Assembly (NCBI RefSeq): GCF_037652055.1
Contig: NZ_JBBKAH010000002.1
Span: 248,001 to 312,000 of the forward strand
DNA length: 64,000 nucleotides
Direction of reading: 5' to 3'
From: Pelagibius sp037652055
GTDB lineage: Bacteria > Pseudomonadota > Alphaproteobacteria > Kiloniellales > Kiloniellaceae
Part shown: in pieces, positions 43,159-51,748 of the stretch
Layout of the letters: every line of letters starts with the position of its first letter
How positions within the stretch are numbered: the stretch's first letter is position 1
The notes under the pieces: model-generated
Told to the model about the DNA's origin: nothing
What the model saw: the letters and a program-made list of their open reading frames with translations, nothing else
The model's database searches: none
Position numbers and translations under genes: made by a program

Positions 43159-43899
43159 ATGAAGCTGTTCTCCAACGCGATCAGATCGGAACCGGTGCAG
43201 CGGCTGCTCGGCGGCGGCGTCGCGGCCATGATGTGGCTGTTCCACCTCACGGTGCGCTGGCGTCGCGACATCCATCCGGAAACCCAGGCGCTGCTCGATG
43301 ACGGGAAGCCGGTCATCCTCTGCCTGTGGCACGGCCGTATGTTCTTCCTCTCCGGCGGCTGGGCGAAGCCGCCCGAGCGCCTCGGCGTGCTGGCCTCCGG
43401 CCATCGCGATGGCCAGCTGATCGCCCGTGGCGCCAAATCCTTCGGCGGCTACGACACGGTGTCGGGCTCCAGCCGGCGTGGCGGGGTCACCGCCTTGCGC
43501 GGTATGAGCCGGCTGCTCGACCAGGGCATTACCGTCGTGATTACACCCGACGGCCCGAAAGGCCCCCGCATGCGCTTCAAAGCCGGCGCGGTGAAGGCGG
43601 CGCAGATGACCGGTGCGCCGCTGGTGGCGCTGACCGGCAGCGCCCGGCCGCGCAAGGTTTTCGACACCTGGGACCGCTTCTGCGTGCCACTGCCCTTCGC
43701 GCGCGCGGTCATTCACTTCGGCCCCCCGGTCTACGTGCCGCGCGACGCTGACGACGCGGTGCAGGAGCGCTGCCGCCAGGCCGCCGAGGACAGCCTCAAC
43801 GATCTCACCAATGCCGCCGAGCGCACGCTCGGCCAGGAGGAAATCAAGGCGGCCCCCACTGACTCCCTGCACCGCGGCACCGGCCATGCGCGCGCCTGA
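43159..43899 (+). CDS. DUF374 lysophospholipid acyltransferase-like protein
   Basis: 246 aa. A membrane-proximal N-terminus (VAAMMWLFHLTVRW), then the family block VILCLWHGRMFFLSGG, GAKSFGGYDTVSGSSRRGG and the ITPDGPKGPRMRFKAGAV segment, the DUF374 signature. It is placed between msbA and lpxK, so an acyl-transfer step in lipid A maturation is likely but not shown. Start 43159 is 25 bp after msbA. It overlaps lpxK by 14 nt. Confidence 0.9.
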   Translation: MKLFSNAIRSEPVQRLLGGGVAAMMWLFHLTVRWRRDIHPETQALLDDGKPVILCLWHGRMFFLSGGWAKPPERLGVLASGHRDGQLIARGAKSFGGYDTVSGSSRRGGVTALRGMSRLLDQGITVVITPDGPKGPRMRFKAGAVKAAQMTGAPLVALTGSARPRKVFDTWDRFCVPLPFARAVIHFGPPVYVPRDADDAVQERCRQAAEDSLNDLTNAAERTLGQEEIKAAPTDSLHRGTGHARA

Positions 43900-44875
43900 A
43901 TTCTGGCGCCACGACGGCCTGACCGCCCGCCTGCTGGGCCCACTCGGCCTCGCCTACCACGGCGCCGGCATCCTGCGCCGCGCCCTCACCAGGCCGTGGC
44001 GGTCCCCGGTACCGGTGATCTGCGTCGGCAACCTGGTCGCCGGCGGCGCCGGCAAGACCCCGGTGGTGCTGTCCCTGCTGGCGATCCTCGCGGAGCGCGG
44101 CCTGCGGCCGGTGGCGCTGACCCGCGGCTACGGCGGCTCGACGGCCGGGCCGCTGCGCGTCGACCCGGAACGCCACGACGCCCGCAAGGTGGGTGACGAA
44201 GCGCTGCTGCTGGCGGCAACCGCCACCACCTGGGTCGCGCGCGACCGCGTCGACGGCGCCAAGGAAGCGGTCGAGGAAGGCGCCGGTGCCCTCGTCATGG
44301 ACGACGGCTTCCAGAATGCCAGCCTGAAGAAGGACCTGTCGCTGCTGGTGGTCGATGCCGCCTACGGTTTCGGCAACGGCCGGGTGATGCCGGCCGGGCC
44401 GTTGCGCGAGACGGTCGAGAGCGGCCTTGCCCGCGCCGACGCGGTGGTGCTGATCGGGGACAGGGCCCTCGGCGAGACGGAGCACCAGCGCTTCGCGGGG
44501 CGGCCGGTGCTGCGCGCATGCCTGGAGCCGCGGGACCGCCGCCTCGCGGGCCGGCGCGTCTTCGCTTTCGCCGGCATCGGCCGGCCGGAGAAGTTTTTCG
44601 ACACGCTTCGCGCCCTGGGCGCCGAGGTCGCCGGCAGCGAGGCCTTCGCCGACCACCAGCCCTACGATGCCGCGATGCTGGCGCGCTTGCGTCGTGCCGC
44701 CGCCGCCGCGAAGGCGCAGCTCGTCACCACCGCCAAGGACGCCGCACGGCTTGGCGCGCTGCTGTCGCCCGACATTGCCGTGCTTGACGTCACCCTGGTG
44801 TGGGAGGACAAGGACGCCCTGCTCCGCCTGCTGGAGGGGCTTGCCGAAAAACCCAAAAGGACGGCGGTTTCATGA
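43886..44875 (+). CDS. lpxK: Tetraacyldisaccharide 4'-kinase
   Basis: 329 aa membrane-associated kinase that phosphorylates the 4' position of the lipid A disaccharide. Short N-terminal membrane-binding helix, then the P-loop GNLVAGGAGKTPVV at residues 49-62 and the late DGFQNASLKKD segment. In many alphaproteobacteria the Kdo transferase gene waaA is found directly before lpxK; here it is absent from this position. Overlaps the upstream gene by 14 nt and the downstream one by 4 nt (ATGA), so translation is coupled. Confidence 0.96.
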   Translation: MRAPEFWRHDGLTARLLGPLGLAYHGAGILRRALTRPWRSPVPVICVGNLVAGGAGKTPVVLSLLAILAERGLRPVALTRGYGGSTAGPLRVDPERHDARKVGDEALLLAATATTWVARDRVDGAKEAVEEGAGALVMDDGFQNASLKKDLSLLVVDAAYGFGNGRVMPAGPLRETVESGLARADAVVLIGDRALGETEHQRFAGRPVLRACLEPRDRRLAGRRVFAFAGIGRPEKFFDTLRALGAEVAGSEAFADHQPYDAAMLARLRRAAAAAKAQLVTTAKDAARLGALLSPDIAVLDVTLVWEDKDALLRLLEGLAEKPKRTAVS

Positions 44876-45792
44876 CCGGCTGGGCTCACAAGCACCAACC
44901 CTGGCGCAAGGCGCTGCGGTCGTTCCGCCATGCCGCCGAGGCGCTGCTGCAGGCTCTGCTCATGGGCTTCTTCTGGCTGCTGCCGGTCGACTGGGCCTCC
45001 GGTCTCGGCGGCTGGCTGACGCGCCAGATCGGCACCCGCCTTTCGACCAGCCGGCGCGCAATGAAACACCTGGCCATCGCCTTCCCGGAGATGCCGGAGG
45101 CCGAGCGCAGGGTCGTCGTGGCCAGCATGTGGGACAACCTCGGCCGCATGATCGCCGAGTATCCGCATCTCGGCACCATCGCCGATCCCGCCTCGGGTCG
45201 CGTCGAGGTGCTGCATGCCGAGCGCATGGTCGGTGTGCAGCAGGGCGGCAAGCCCTTCATCGGCTTTTCCGCCCACATGGCGAATTTCGAGCTGATGCCG
45301 ATCGTCGCCTATAACCACGGCCTCAACCTCACCGTGGTCTCGCGCCCGGTGAACAACCCCTTCATCCAGCGCATTCTGCTGTACTTCCGCGAAAGGCCCA
45401 CCGGCAATTGGGGGAAGGTGCCCAAGGGCATCGAAGGCGGCCGCCAGACCGTGAAGCTGCTCGATCAGGGACTCAACCTCGGCGTCCTGGTCGACCAGCG
45501 CACCAGCCAGGGCGTTGCCCTGCCGCTGTTCGGACACCCGGCGCGCACCACCCTCGGCATCGCCAAGCTGGCCATCGACAAGGACCTGCCGATCGTGCCG
45601 GTACACCTTGAGCGCCTCGGCGGCGCACGCTTCCGCATCACCCTGGAAGAGCCGGTCGCCGTTCCCCGCCTGGGCGACCGGCAGGAGGAAGCCAAGGCGA
45701 TGATGACCGAGGTGAACCGCATCATCGAGCGCTGGGTCCGCCAGCGCCCCGGCGACTGGCTGTGGCTGCACCGCCGGTGGGACCGGCCGTAG
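44872..45792 (+). CDS. Lipid A lauroyl-type acyltransferase (LpxL/HtrB family)
   Basis: 306 aa inner-membrane acyltransferase adding a secondary acyl chain to lipid A. N-terminal helix near 25-45 anchors it. The catalytic HX4(D/E) motif is His-Met-Ala-Asn-Phe-Glu in GFSAHMANFELMP near residue 138; the downstream LGVLVDQRTSQGVALPLFG segment is also typical. Start overlaps the lpxK stop (ATGA). Last gene of the lipid A cassette. Which acyl chain it transfers is not decidable. Confidence 0.92.
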   Translation: MTGWAHKHQPWRKALRSFRHAAEALLQALLMGFFWLLPVDWASGLGGWLTRQIGTRLSTSRRAMKHLAIAFPEMPEAERRVVVASMWDNLGRMIAEYPHLGTIADPASGRVEVLHAERMVGVQQGGKPFIGFSAHMANFELMPIVAYNHGLNLTVVSRPVNNPFIQRILLYFRERPTGNWGKVPKGIEGGRQTVKLLDQGLNLGVLVDQRTSQGVALPLFGHPARTTLGIAKLAIDKDLPIVPVHLERLGGARFRITLEEPVAVPRLGDRQEEAKAMMTEVNRIIERWVRQRPGDWLWLHRRWDRP

Positions 45793-45793
45793 C

Positions 45794-46624
45794 CTACTCG
45801 GTCTTCGGCATCGGCGGCACCAGCAGCGCGGGATCGATGCGCTCGTCGTGCCAGTTCATGCGCCAGTCGAGGTGCGCACCGGTGACGCGGCCCGACTTGC
45901 CCATCAGCGCCACCACCTCGCCCTGCTTCACCCGCTGGCCTTCCGTCACCAGGATCTTGTCCAGGTGCAGGAAGGACGACGACAGGCCGTGGCCGTGATC
46001 CATGATGAGGGTGGCACCGGAGAAATACATCTCGGGATGGGCGAGAGTGACCACGCCGTCGGCCGGCGCCATCACCGGCGTGCCGACGGGTCCGGCGATG
46101 TCGACGCCGTAATGCGGCTGGCGCGGCTCGCCGTTGAGGATGCGCTGGGAACCGTAGACGCCGGAGATAGGCCCCTGGGCCGGCCAGATGAAGCCCGAGT
46201 CGAAGTCGGTCTCCGGGCGGTCGGCCTCGCGCGCCTTGGCCGCCGCCGCGGCATCGGCGCGAATGCGCGCCAGCACTTCCTCGGGCGGGCTCACGTAGTC
46301 TTTCTGGATGCCGTCGATGCGCTGGATGTCGTAGTCGCGCTGCGCGATCTCCAGCGCGCGAGTCTCCACCGAACCGTCCGGCGCGGTCACGCTCAACGTG
46401 GCGGTCGGCGCCGCCTCGCGTCCGAAGCCGAAGATGAAGCGGCCATCCGAGGTCAGGCGCAGCGGTCTGCCGTCCAGGCTGGCGGTCGCGCCCGGCACCG
46501 CCTGGCCGAAGACCAAGCCGCCCTGGGTGAAGCTGCCCTTCAGCATCACCTCTGCCGCCTGCGCTTGCATGGCGGCGAAACAGAAAACAGCGGCAGCAAG
46601 GGTGCGGATCATAGTCCCGTTCAT
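45794..46624 (-). CDS. M23 metallopeptidase (LytM domain)
   Basis: 276 aa. Signal peptide (cleavage after AQA near 23), a beta-rich N-terminal domain to about 100, an Ala-rich helical linker and the C-terminal LytM domain. Zinc ligands are His171 and Asp175 (HYGVDIAG) and the later His251 in GAHLDW, with His220 as the catalytic histidine. An active peptidoglycan endopeptidase is likely. Its ATG overlaps the xseA stop (ATGA), coupling the two genes. Confidence 0.92.
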   Translation of the reverse strand: MNGTMIRTLAAAVFCFAAMQAQAAEVMLKGSFTQGGLVFGQAVPGATASLDGRPLRLTSDGRFIFGFGREAAPTATLSVTAPDGSVETRALEIAQRDYDIQRIDGIQKDYVSPPEEVLARIRADAAAAAKAREADRPETDFDSGFIWPAQGPISGVYGSQRILNGEPRQPHYGVDIAGPVGTPVMAPADGVVTLAHPEMYFSGATLIMDHGHGLSSSFLHLDKILVTEGQRVKQGEVVALMGKSGRVTGAHLDWRMNWHDERIDPALLVPPMPKTE

Positions 46625-48087
46625 AACAGCGAGCCCTGTGGGTCGTCCGAAGACGCCTTTTTCCTGCCTGCCGCCGGCTTCGGCGCGGGTTGCGGCGGCG
46701 CGCTCGACACCGGCTGGTCGGCGCCGCCAGTGGCCGCGGCCCGACCGGTGGCGAACTCCAGTTCGAGCGCCAGGCCCGGCGTGACGCCGTCCGGCCTGGT
46801 GATGGCACCCTGCGGCCCGCGCACCACGGCATAACCGCGCTGCAGCACCTTTTTGTATGAGACGCTCTCTAACACCCGGTTAAGACCGTCGATCTCGCGG
46901 GCCCGGTCGGACAAGAGCCGCGGACGGATATAGTCGAGCCGCGCCGCAGGGCTGGAGAGTTGCTCCGCCTTCACCGCCAGCAGCTGGCGCGGATGCGGCA
47001 GGCTGGCGCGCAGGTGGTCGACGCGGCCCTGACGTTCCTTGATGAAGGCGTTCCAGCAGTTCCGCAAACGCTCGGCACGCTCGTCCAGGCGCTGGCTCAT
47101 GTCCTCCAGCAGGCGCTTGGGGTCGACGAGGCCGCGGCCCAGGCCGTCCAGGCGCTCGCGGCGCTCCGTCACCATGCGGGTGGCAGCCCCCAGCAGGCGG
47201 CGCTCCAACTCGCCGGTCTGGATGAGAAGCTCGCGGCGCACCGGCACCGCCATCTCCGCGGCCGCGGTCGGCGTCGGCGCACGGCGGTCGGCGGCGTAGT
47301 CGATGAGGGTGGTATCGGTCTCGTGGCCGACGGCGGAGATCAGCGGGATCGCCGATTCGGCGGCGGCGCGCACCACGACTTCCTCGTTGAAGGCCCAGAG
47401 ATCCTCCAGCGATCCGCCGCCACGCGCGACAATCAGCAGATCCGGGCGCGGGAGCTTTCCCCCTTCGGCAAAGGCGTTGAAGCCACGGATGGCGGCGGCG
47501 ACCTGCGCGGCCGCACCCTCGCCCTGCACCAGCACCGGCCACACCAGCACGCGGCGCGGGAAGCGGTCGGCCAGGCGGTGCAGGATGTCGCGGATGACCG
47601 CGCCGGTCGGCGAAGTGACCACGCCGATGACGTCCGGCAGGAACGGCAGCGCCCGCTTGCGCGACTCGTCGAAGAGACCTTCCTCGGCCAGCTTGCGGCG
47701 GCGGTCCTCCAGCAGCTTCAGGAGGGCACCCTCGCCGGCCAGTTCCAGCGACTCCACGACGATCTGGTACTTGGAGCGGCCCGGATAGCTGGTGATGCGC
47801 CCGACGGCGATCACTTCCATGCCGTCCTCCGGCGCGATGGCGAGACGGCCGGCGTTGCCGCGCCAGCACACGGCATCGAGGACCGCGTTCTCGTCCTTCA
47901 GCGCCATGTAGAGGTGGCCGGAAGCGGCGCGCTTGAAACCGGAAATCTCGCCGCGCACGCGCACCCGCTCGAAGGTGCCCTCGAGGGTGCGCTTGACGGC
48001 CATGGAGATTTCCGAGACGGAAAACTCCGGCACGTTCCCTGTGAGGCCGGCGTCGCCGGGGCCCGAATCTGGATAAAAATCGCTCAT
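46621..48087 (-). CDS. xseA: Exodeoxyribonuclease VII large subunit
   Basis: 488 aa. N-terminal OB domain (RVRVRGEISGFKRAASGHLY near 42), then LPFLPDVIGVVTSPTGAVIR and the ARGGGSLEDLWAFNEE motif of the catalytic core, and a long coiled-coil region (about 300-410). A Pro/Ala/Lys-rich tail of about 40 residues (from residue 448) is an unusual extension. Start at 48087 chosen for the family N-terminus. The small subunit xseB is not in the window. Divergent from purD, 87 bp apart. Confidence 0.95.
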   Translation of the reverse strand: MSDFYPDSGPGDAGLTGNVPEFSVSEISMAVKRTLEGTFERVRVRGEISGFKRAASGHLYMALKDENAVLDAVCWRGNAGRLAIAPEDGMEVIAVGRITSYPGRSKYQIVVESLELAGEGALLKLLEDRRRKLAEEGLFDESRKRALPFLPDVIGVVTSPTGAVIRDILHRLADRFPRRVLVWPVLVQGEGAAAQVAAAIRGFNAFAEGGKLPRPDLLIVARGGGSLEDLWAFNEEVVVRAAAESAIPLISAVGHETDTTLIDYAADRRAPTPTAAAEMAVPVRRELLIQTGELERRLLGAATRMVTERRERLDGLGRGLVDPKRLLEDMSQRLDERAERLRNCWNAFIKERQGRVDHLRASLPHPRQLLAVKAEQLSSPAARLDYIRPRLLSDRAREIDGLNRVLESVSYKKVLQRGYAVVRGPQGAITRPDGVTPGLALELEFATGRAAATGGADQPVSSAPPQPAPKPAAGRKKASSDDPQGSLL

Positions 48088-48174
48088 GTCACTGCCCGCT
48101 ATGCTACAAGAGCGCCGCCGTGCAAGCCATGGCGGAGAGACGGATTTCCTGAGGATAATGGGGACGAAAGCAGC

Positions 48175-49455
48175 ATGAAGGTACTGGTTGTGGGCGGCGG
48201 CGGGCGCGAGCACGCGCTGTGCTGGACCATCGCGGCCTCTCCCCTCTGCCACAAGCTCTACTGCGCGCCGGGCAACGCCGGCATCGCCGAGGAGGCCGAG
48301 TGCGTGCCCATCGGCGCCGAGGACGTCGACGCTCTGGTCGCCTTCGCCCAGAAGGAGGCCATCGACTTCGTGGTGGTCGGCCCGGAAGGCGCCCTGGTGC
48401 TGGGCCTGGTCGACCGCCTCGCCGAAATCGGCGTGAAGGCCTTCGGCCCCTCTGCCGCCGCCGCGCGGCTGGAAGGCTCCAAGGGGTTCACCAAGGACCT
48501 CTGTGCGAAATACGACATCCCGACCGCCGCCTACGCCCGCTTCACCGACGCCGAGGCCGCCAAGGCCTACGTGCGCGACCAGGGTGCGCCCATCGTGGTG
48601 AAGGCCGACGGCCTGGCCGCCGGCAAGGGCGTCACCGTCGCCATGACCGAGGCCGAGGCCCTGGCGGCCATCGACGAGGCCATGGCGGGCGGCGCCTTCG
48701 GCGCGGCCGGCGCCGAACTGGTCGTCGAGGCCTTCCTGGAAGGCGAGGAGGCGAGCTTCTTCGCCCTGGTCGACGGCGAGACCGCCCTGCCCCTGGTGAC
48801 CGCGCAGGACCATAAGCGCGCCTACGACGGCGACGAGGGGCCCAACACCGGCGGCATGGGCGCCTATTCGCCGGCGCCGGTGATGACCCGGGCGCTCATC
48901 GACCGCACCATGGCCGAGATCATCGAGCCCACCGTCAAGGCGATGCAGGCCGAGGGCTGCCCCTTCAAGGGGGTACTCTACGCCGGGCTGATGATCACCA
49001 AAAAAGGCCCCGAGTTGATCGAGTACAACGTGCGCTTCGGCGATCCGGAGTGCCAAGTGATCCTCATGCGCCTGATGTCCGACCTGCTGCCGGCCCTCAT
49101 CGCCAGCGCCGACGGCGTACTGTCGTCCTTCGACCTGCGCTGGTACGACGAGGCGGCGCTGACCGTGGTCATGGCCGCCAAGGGCTATCCAGGATCCTAC
49201 GAAAAAGGCACCGAGATCCGCGGCCTCGACGTCGCGCCGGGCAACTCCGACGACGTGAAGGTGTTCCACGCCGGAACGAAGCGCGGCGAGGCCGGCGCGC
49301 TGCTCGCGACCGGCGGGCGGGTATTGAACGTCACCGCCATGGCGCCGACCATCAAGGAGGCTCAGGCGCGTGCCTACGTCGCCGTCGACAAGATCGACTG
49401 GCCGGGTGGCTTTTGCCGCCGCGATATCGGCTGGCGTGCCATTGCGCGCGGCTGA
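48175..49455 (+). CDS. purD: Phosphoribosylamine-glycine ligase (GAR synthetase)
   Basis: 426 aa ATP-grasp enzyme of purine synthesis. Family features: N-terminal VLVVGGGGREHALCW, the ATP-grasp FTKDLCAKYDIPTAAY with the nucleotide-binding IVVKADGLAAGKGVTVA, and the late NTGGMGAYSPAPVM and NVRFGDPECQVILMRL motifs. Length is normal. The start at 48175 fits the family; the frame stays open upstream but only because it is antisense to xseA. No purine-type riboswitch was seen in the 87-bp gap. Confidence 0.96.
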   Translation: MKVLVVGGGGREHALCWTIAASPLCHKLYCAPGNAGIAEEAECVPIGAEDVDALVAFAQKEAIDFVVVGPEGALVLGLVDRLAEIGVKAFGPSAAAARLEGSKGFTKDLCAKYDIPTAAYARFTDAEAAKAYVRDQGAPIVVKADGLAAGKGVTVAMTEAEALAAIDEAMAGGAFGAAGAELVVEAFLEGEEASFFALVDGETALPLVTAQDHKRAYDGDEGPNTGGMGAYSPAPVMTRALIDRTMAEIIEPTVKAMQAEGCPFKGVLYAGLMITKKGPELIEYNVRFGDPECQVILMRLMSDLLPALIASADGVLSSFDLRWYDEAALTVVMAAKGYPGSYEKGTEIRGLDVAPGNSDDVKVFHAGTKRGEAGALLATGGRVLNVTAMAPTIKEAQARAYVAVDKIDWPGGFCRRDIGWRAIARG

Positions 49456-49466
49456 GCTGCTAGCAC

Positions 49467-49991
49467 GTGCGCGACGTCCCCAACCTCACCACCAAGCGGC
49501 TGCGGCTGCGCGGCCATACCCGCGATGACTTCGACCATCTCACTGCACTGTGGGGTGATCCAGAGGTGGTGCGCCATATTACCGGCTCGGTCTCAAGCGC
49601 GTCCGACAGCTGGATGCGACTGCTGAACAGCGCCGGCCACTGGGCCTTGCAGGGTTTCGGCTACTGGGCGGTGGAGGAGCGGGGAAGCGGCTGTTTCGTC
49701 GGCCAGGTCGGCCTCGCCGACTTCAAGCGCGGCCTCGGACCGCGTTTCGACGGTATGCCCGAAGCCGGCTGGGTGCTGTCGCCCGCCTTCCACGGCAAGG
49801 GCTACGCCACCGAAGCGGTGGAGACCGTCCTGGCCTGGGGCGAAGCGAACATCGCCATGACGCGCTGCGTCTGCATGATCTCGCCCGATCACGCGGCCTC
49901 GTTACGCGTCGCCGAGAAATGCGGCTTCACGCCCTTCGCCGAGACGGAGTTCAAGGGCTCGCCGGTCGTCTTGCTGGAGCGGCTGAAGTAG
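49467..49991 (+). CDS. GNAT acetyltransferase, RimJ/RimL type
   Basis: 174 aa. N-terminal strand NLTTKRLRLRGHTRDDFDHL, acetyl-CoA loop SPAFHGKGYATEAVETVLAW near residue 110, and HAASLRVAEKCGFTPFAET. Starts with GTG at 49467 and lies 11 bp after purD; no convincing Shine-Dalgarno was seen, so the start is uncertain by a few codons. Convergent with speE (4-bp gap). Substrate unknown. Confidence 0.88.
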   Translation: MRDVPNLTTKRLRLRGHTRDDFDHLTALWGDPEVVRHITGSVSSASDSWMRLLNSAGHWALQGFGYWAVEERGSGCFVGQVGLADFKRGLGPRFDGMPEAGWVLSPAFHGKGYATEAVETVLAWGEANIAMTRCVCMISPDHAASLRVAEKCGFTPFAETEFKGSPVVLLERLK

Positions 49992-49995
49992 CTCC

Positions 49996-50844
49996 TTACC
50001 CAGCCAGCTCCGCGATGTAGTTCGGCAGGGCAAAGGCGGCTTGATGGACCGCCGGATTGTAATAGCGCGTCGTGATGCCTGAGGCCTTGTAGCGCCGCTT
50101 CAGCGTCGCAAGGTCGACCCGCCGCTTTGCCGCATCGCCGCTGCCCCAGCCGAAGGCCATCGGGCCGCCGGTGTAGCTCGGCACCGTCGCCAGGTAGCAG
50201 GCGGCATCGGCGAAGAGCGCCTTGAAGGCGCGCATCGTGTTCTTGAGCTCGTCGCCCTGCAGGAAAGGCACGCCATTCTGGGTGACAAGAATACCGCCCG
50301 GCGTCAGGCAATCCTTCGCCTTGCCATAGAAGGTTTCGCTGAACAGCACTTCGCCGGGGCCGATCGGATCGGTCGAGTCGACGAGAACGACGTCGTAGCG
50401 CTCCGCGCACTGCGCGACGAAATCGAGGCCGTCGGCGATCACCAGGTCGAGGCGCGGATCGTCGTAGGCGGCCTTGCAGATCGAGGACAGATACTGCCGT
50501 GAGAAATCGACCACGCCGGCGTCGATCTCCACCTGAGTCACCTTCTCGATGCCGGAATGCTTCAGCACCTCTTCCAGCAGGCCGCCGTCGCCGCCGCCCA
50601 CGATCAGCACCTTCTTCGCCGCGCCGTGCGCAAGGACCGGCAGGTGGGCCAGCATCTCGTGGTAGATGTACTCATCGCCTTCAGTCGTCTGCACGACGCC
50701 GTCCAGCGTCAGCACGCGACCGAAGGTCGCGTTCTCGAACAGCACGAGGCGTTGCTTGTCTGTCTCGCTGTCGTAGAGGATTTTGTCGGCCTTCAGCGCG
50801 GTGCGGAAATCGGCGTGCAGCGACTCCTCGATCCAGCGGCTCAC
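49996..50844 (-). CDS. speE: Spermidine synthase
   Basis: 282 aa aminopropyltransferase making spermidine from putrescine and decarboxylated SAM. SAM-site VLIVGGGDGGLLEEVLKH near residue 82, the catalytic Asp region VDSTDPIGPGEVLFSE and the ERYDVVLVDSTD strand. The GTG start at 50844 overlaps the speD stop by 4 nt (GTGA), so the two steps of the pathway are translationally coupled. The frame upstream of it inside speD is not real. Confidence 0.95.
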   Translation of the reverse strand: MSRWIEESLHADFRTALKADKILYDSETDKQRLVLFENATFGRVLTLDGVVQTTEGDEYIYHEMLAHLPVLAHGAAKKVLIVGGGDGGLLEEVLKHSGIEKVTQVEIDAGVVDFSRQYLSSICKAAYDDPRLDLVIADGLDFVAQCAERYDVVLVDSTDPIGPGEVLFSETFYGKAKDCLTPGGILVTQNGVPFLQGDELKNTMRAFKALFADAACYLATVPSYTGGPMAFGWGSGDAAKRRVDLATLKRRYKASGITTRYYNPAVHQAAFALPNYIAELAG

Positions 50845-51329
50845 AGGCCGCTGCCCCGCCGGTGCTCCGTCACCGCGACGTGGTCCGGCTTGAAGCGGTC
50901 GCGCAGCACCGCCACGGCGCGATGCGGCTTGGCCCCCCCGCACATGAAGATATCGAGTGCGGCGTAGCCCGACTCCGGCCAGGAGTGGATCGAGATATGG
51001 GATTCCGCCAGCACCGCGACACCGGAGATGCCGTCGTTGGGCGTGAAGTGGTGCAGGTGGATATGCAGCAGCGTCGCCTCGGCGGCATCAACGCATTCAC
51101 GCAGAGTATCTTCGACGTAGGAGAGATCGTCGATCCGCTCGGCGCCCCACAGGTCGACGATCAGATGCGTGCCGGCGAAACGCTCGCCGTCACGCTCGAT
51201 AAAGAAATCCTTGCGCTCCTCGTCCTCTAAGGTCGGGTGAGCGGCGGTGATGTGTTCTTCCGTTTTGGAGGCGCTTGGGTTCTCGTCCAAGTCGATCCCC
51301 AGTTGGAAGAGGGCGCGTGTGCGTGCCAT
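50841..51329 (-). CDS. speD: S-adenosylmethionine decarboxylase proenzyme
   Basis: 162 aa. The pyruvoyl precursor site is Glu109-Ser110 in AESHISIHSWPE; Ser110 becomes pyruvoyl after self-cleavage. Catalytic His115 and a downstream Cys in FMCGG fit the bacterial SpeD class. Residues 1-55 form an acidic/charged N-terminal extension absent from typical ~120-aa SpeD; the start is fixed by GGAGG five bases upstream. Supplies SpeE. Head-to-head with the riboswitch-controlled gene. The TTGATAAATCAA palindrome at 51431-51442 lies in the shared 419-bp gap. Confidence 0.94.
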   Translation of the reverse strand: MARTRALFQLGIDLDENPSASKTEEHITAAHPTLEDEERKDFFIERDGERFAGTHLIVDLWGAERIDDLSYVEDTLRECVDAAEATLLHIHLHHFTPNDGISGVAVLAESHISIHSWPESGYAALDIFMCGGAKPHRAVAVLRDRFKPDHVAVTEHRRGSGL

Positions 51330-51503
51330 CGGTCCTCCAACGCAACCAGCAGATTGACCCAGCAAAAAACTGAGGCGCGCGTTGTCGCGTCTTTTGCCCC
51401 CTCGACGCAAGGAAAAATTGGTCTTTAGTCTTGATAAATCAATGCGCAAGCGCAGGAGGCGCAGTTTTCCGCGCCGCCCGTTAACCCTGTGGCACGCGGA
51501 TTC

Positions 51504-51532
51504 TTGCATTCGGCAGCGGGATCGCCTATCAC
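51504..51532 (+). promoter_or_regulatory. Promoter of the Mn2+ riboswitch transcript
   Basis: TTGCAT (51504-51509) and TATCAC (51527-51532) are exactly 17 bp apart. The predicted start near 51539-51540 is immediately before the aptamer's first helix strand at 51543. The remainder of 51330-51503 has no gene. Confidence 0.6.
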
Positions 51533-51542
51533 ATCAGCGGTT

Positions 51543-51669
51543 CGTAGGGGAGTAGCCGCCTCGATTTCACACTCTGTGATCTACGAGGCTCCGCATCAAC
51601 AGACTTGTGCCGGCGTGCAACGCTCGGGACGTGGTGCGGAGAGATCCTTTGGATTTGGCGAGACCTACG
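51543..51669 (+). ncRNA. yybP-ykoY manganese riboswitch aptamer
   Basis: All class hallmarks are present in order: closing helix CGTAGG (51543-51548) with CCTACG (51664-51669); the conserved GGGGAGTAGC loop at 51547-51556; a GCCTCG/CGAGGC stem; TCCGCA/TGCGGA helix; the TGCCGGC loop near 51608; and the GGCGAGACC segment at 51658-51665. These match the Mn2+-binding loops known in the L. lactis riboswitch. It precedes a UPF0016 exporter, the usual target of the class. Confidence 0.92.
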
Positions 51670-51738
51670 GCGTTCCGCGGGGCAATAAGGAGCCGGCCCG
51701 CGCGGTGCGCCGTAGCGTTGAAAGCCGGCTCCGGAGAG
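51665..51738 (+). promoter_or_regulatory. Riboswitch expression platform with switching helix
   Basis: CTACGGCG (51665-51672) is the 3' strand of the aptamer closing helix and is also complementary over 8 bases to CGCCGTAG (51708-51715), so the two pairings exclude each other. A second 9-bp helix GGAGCCGGC (51689-51697) with GCCGGCTCC (51724-51732) ends directly before the GGAGAG ribosome-binding site (51733-51738). Translational control is therefore likely, but the order of states is inferred. Confidence 0.7.
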
Positions 51739-51748
51739 ATCAAGAAAA

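Noticed and set aside
41130..43436. A 768-codon open frame opposite msbA, and a 570-codon one opposite tldD (19086-20798)
   Set aside because: Both lie antisense to genes with intact catalytic motifs and show the His/Gln/Val bias of third-position GC shadow frames.
48088..49269. Long upstream extension of xseA to 49269 and of purD back to 46960
   Set aside because: The extensions are antisense shadows of each other; family N-termini start at 48087 and 48175.
51431..51442. TTGATAAATCAA palindrome as an FNR box
   Set aside because: The half sites are 2 bp apart, not 4, so it is not the FNR/FixK consensus; it may be another operator.
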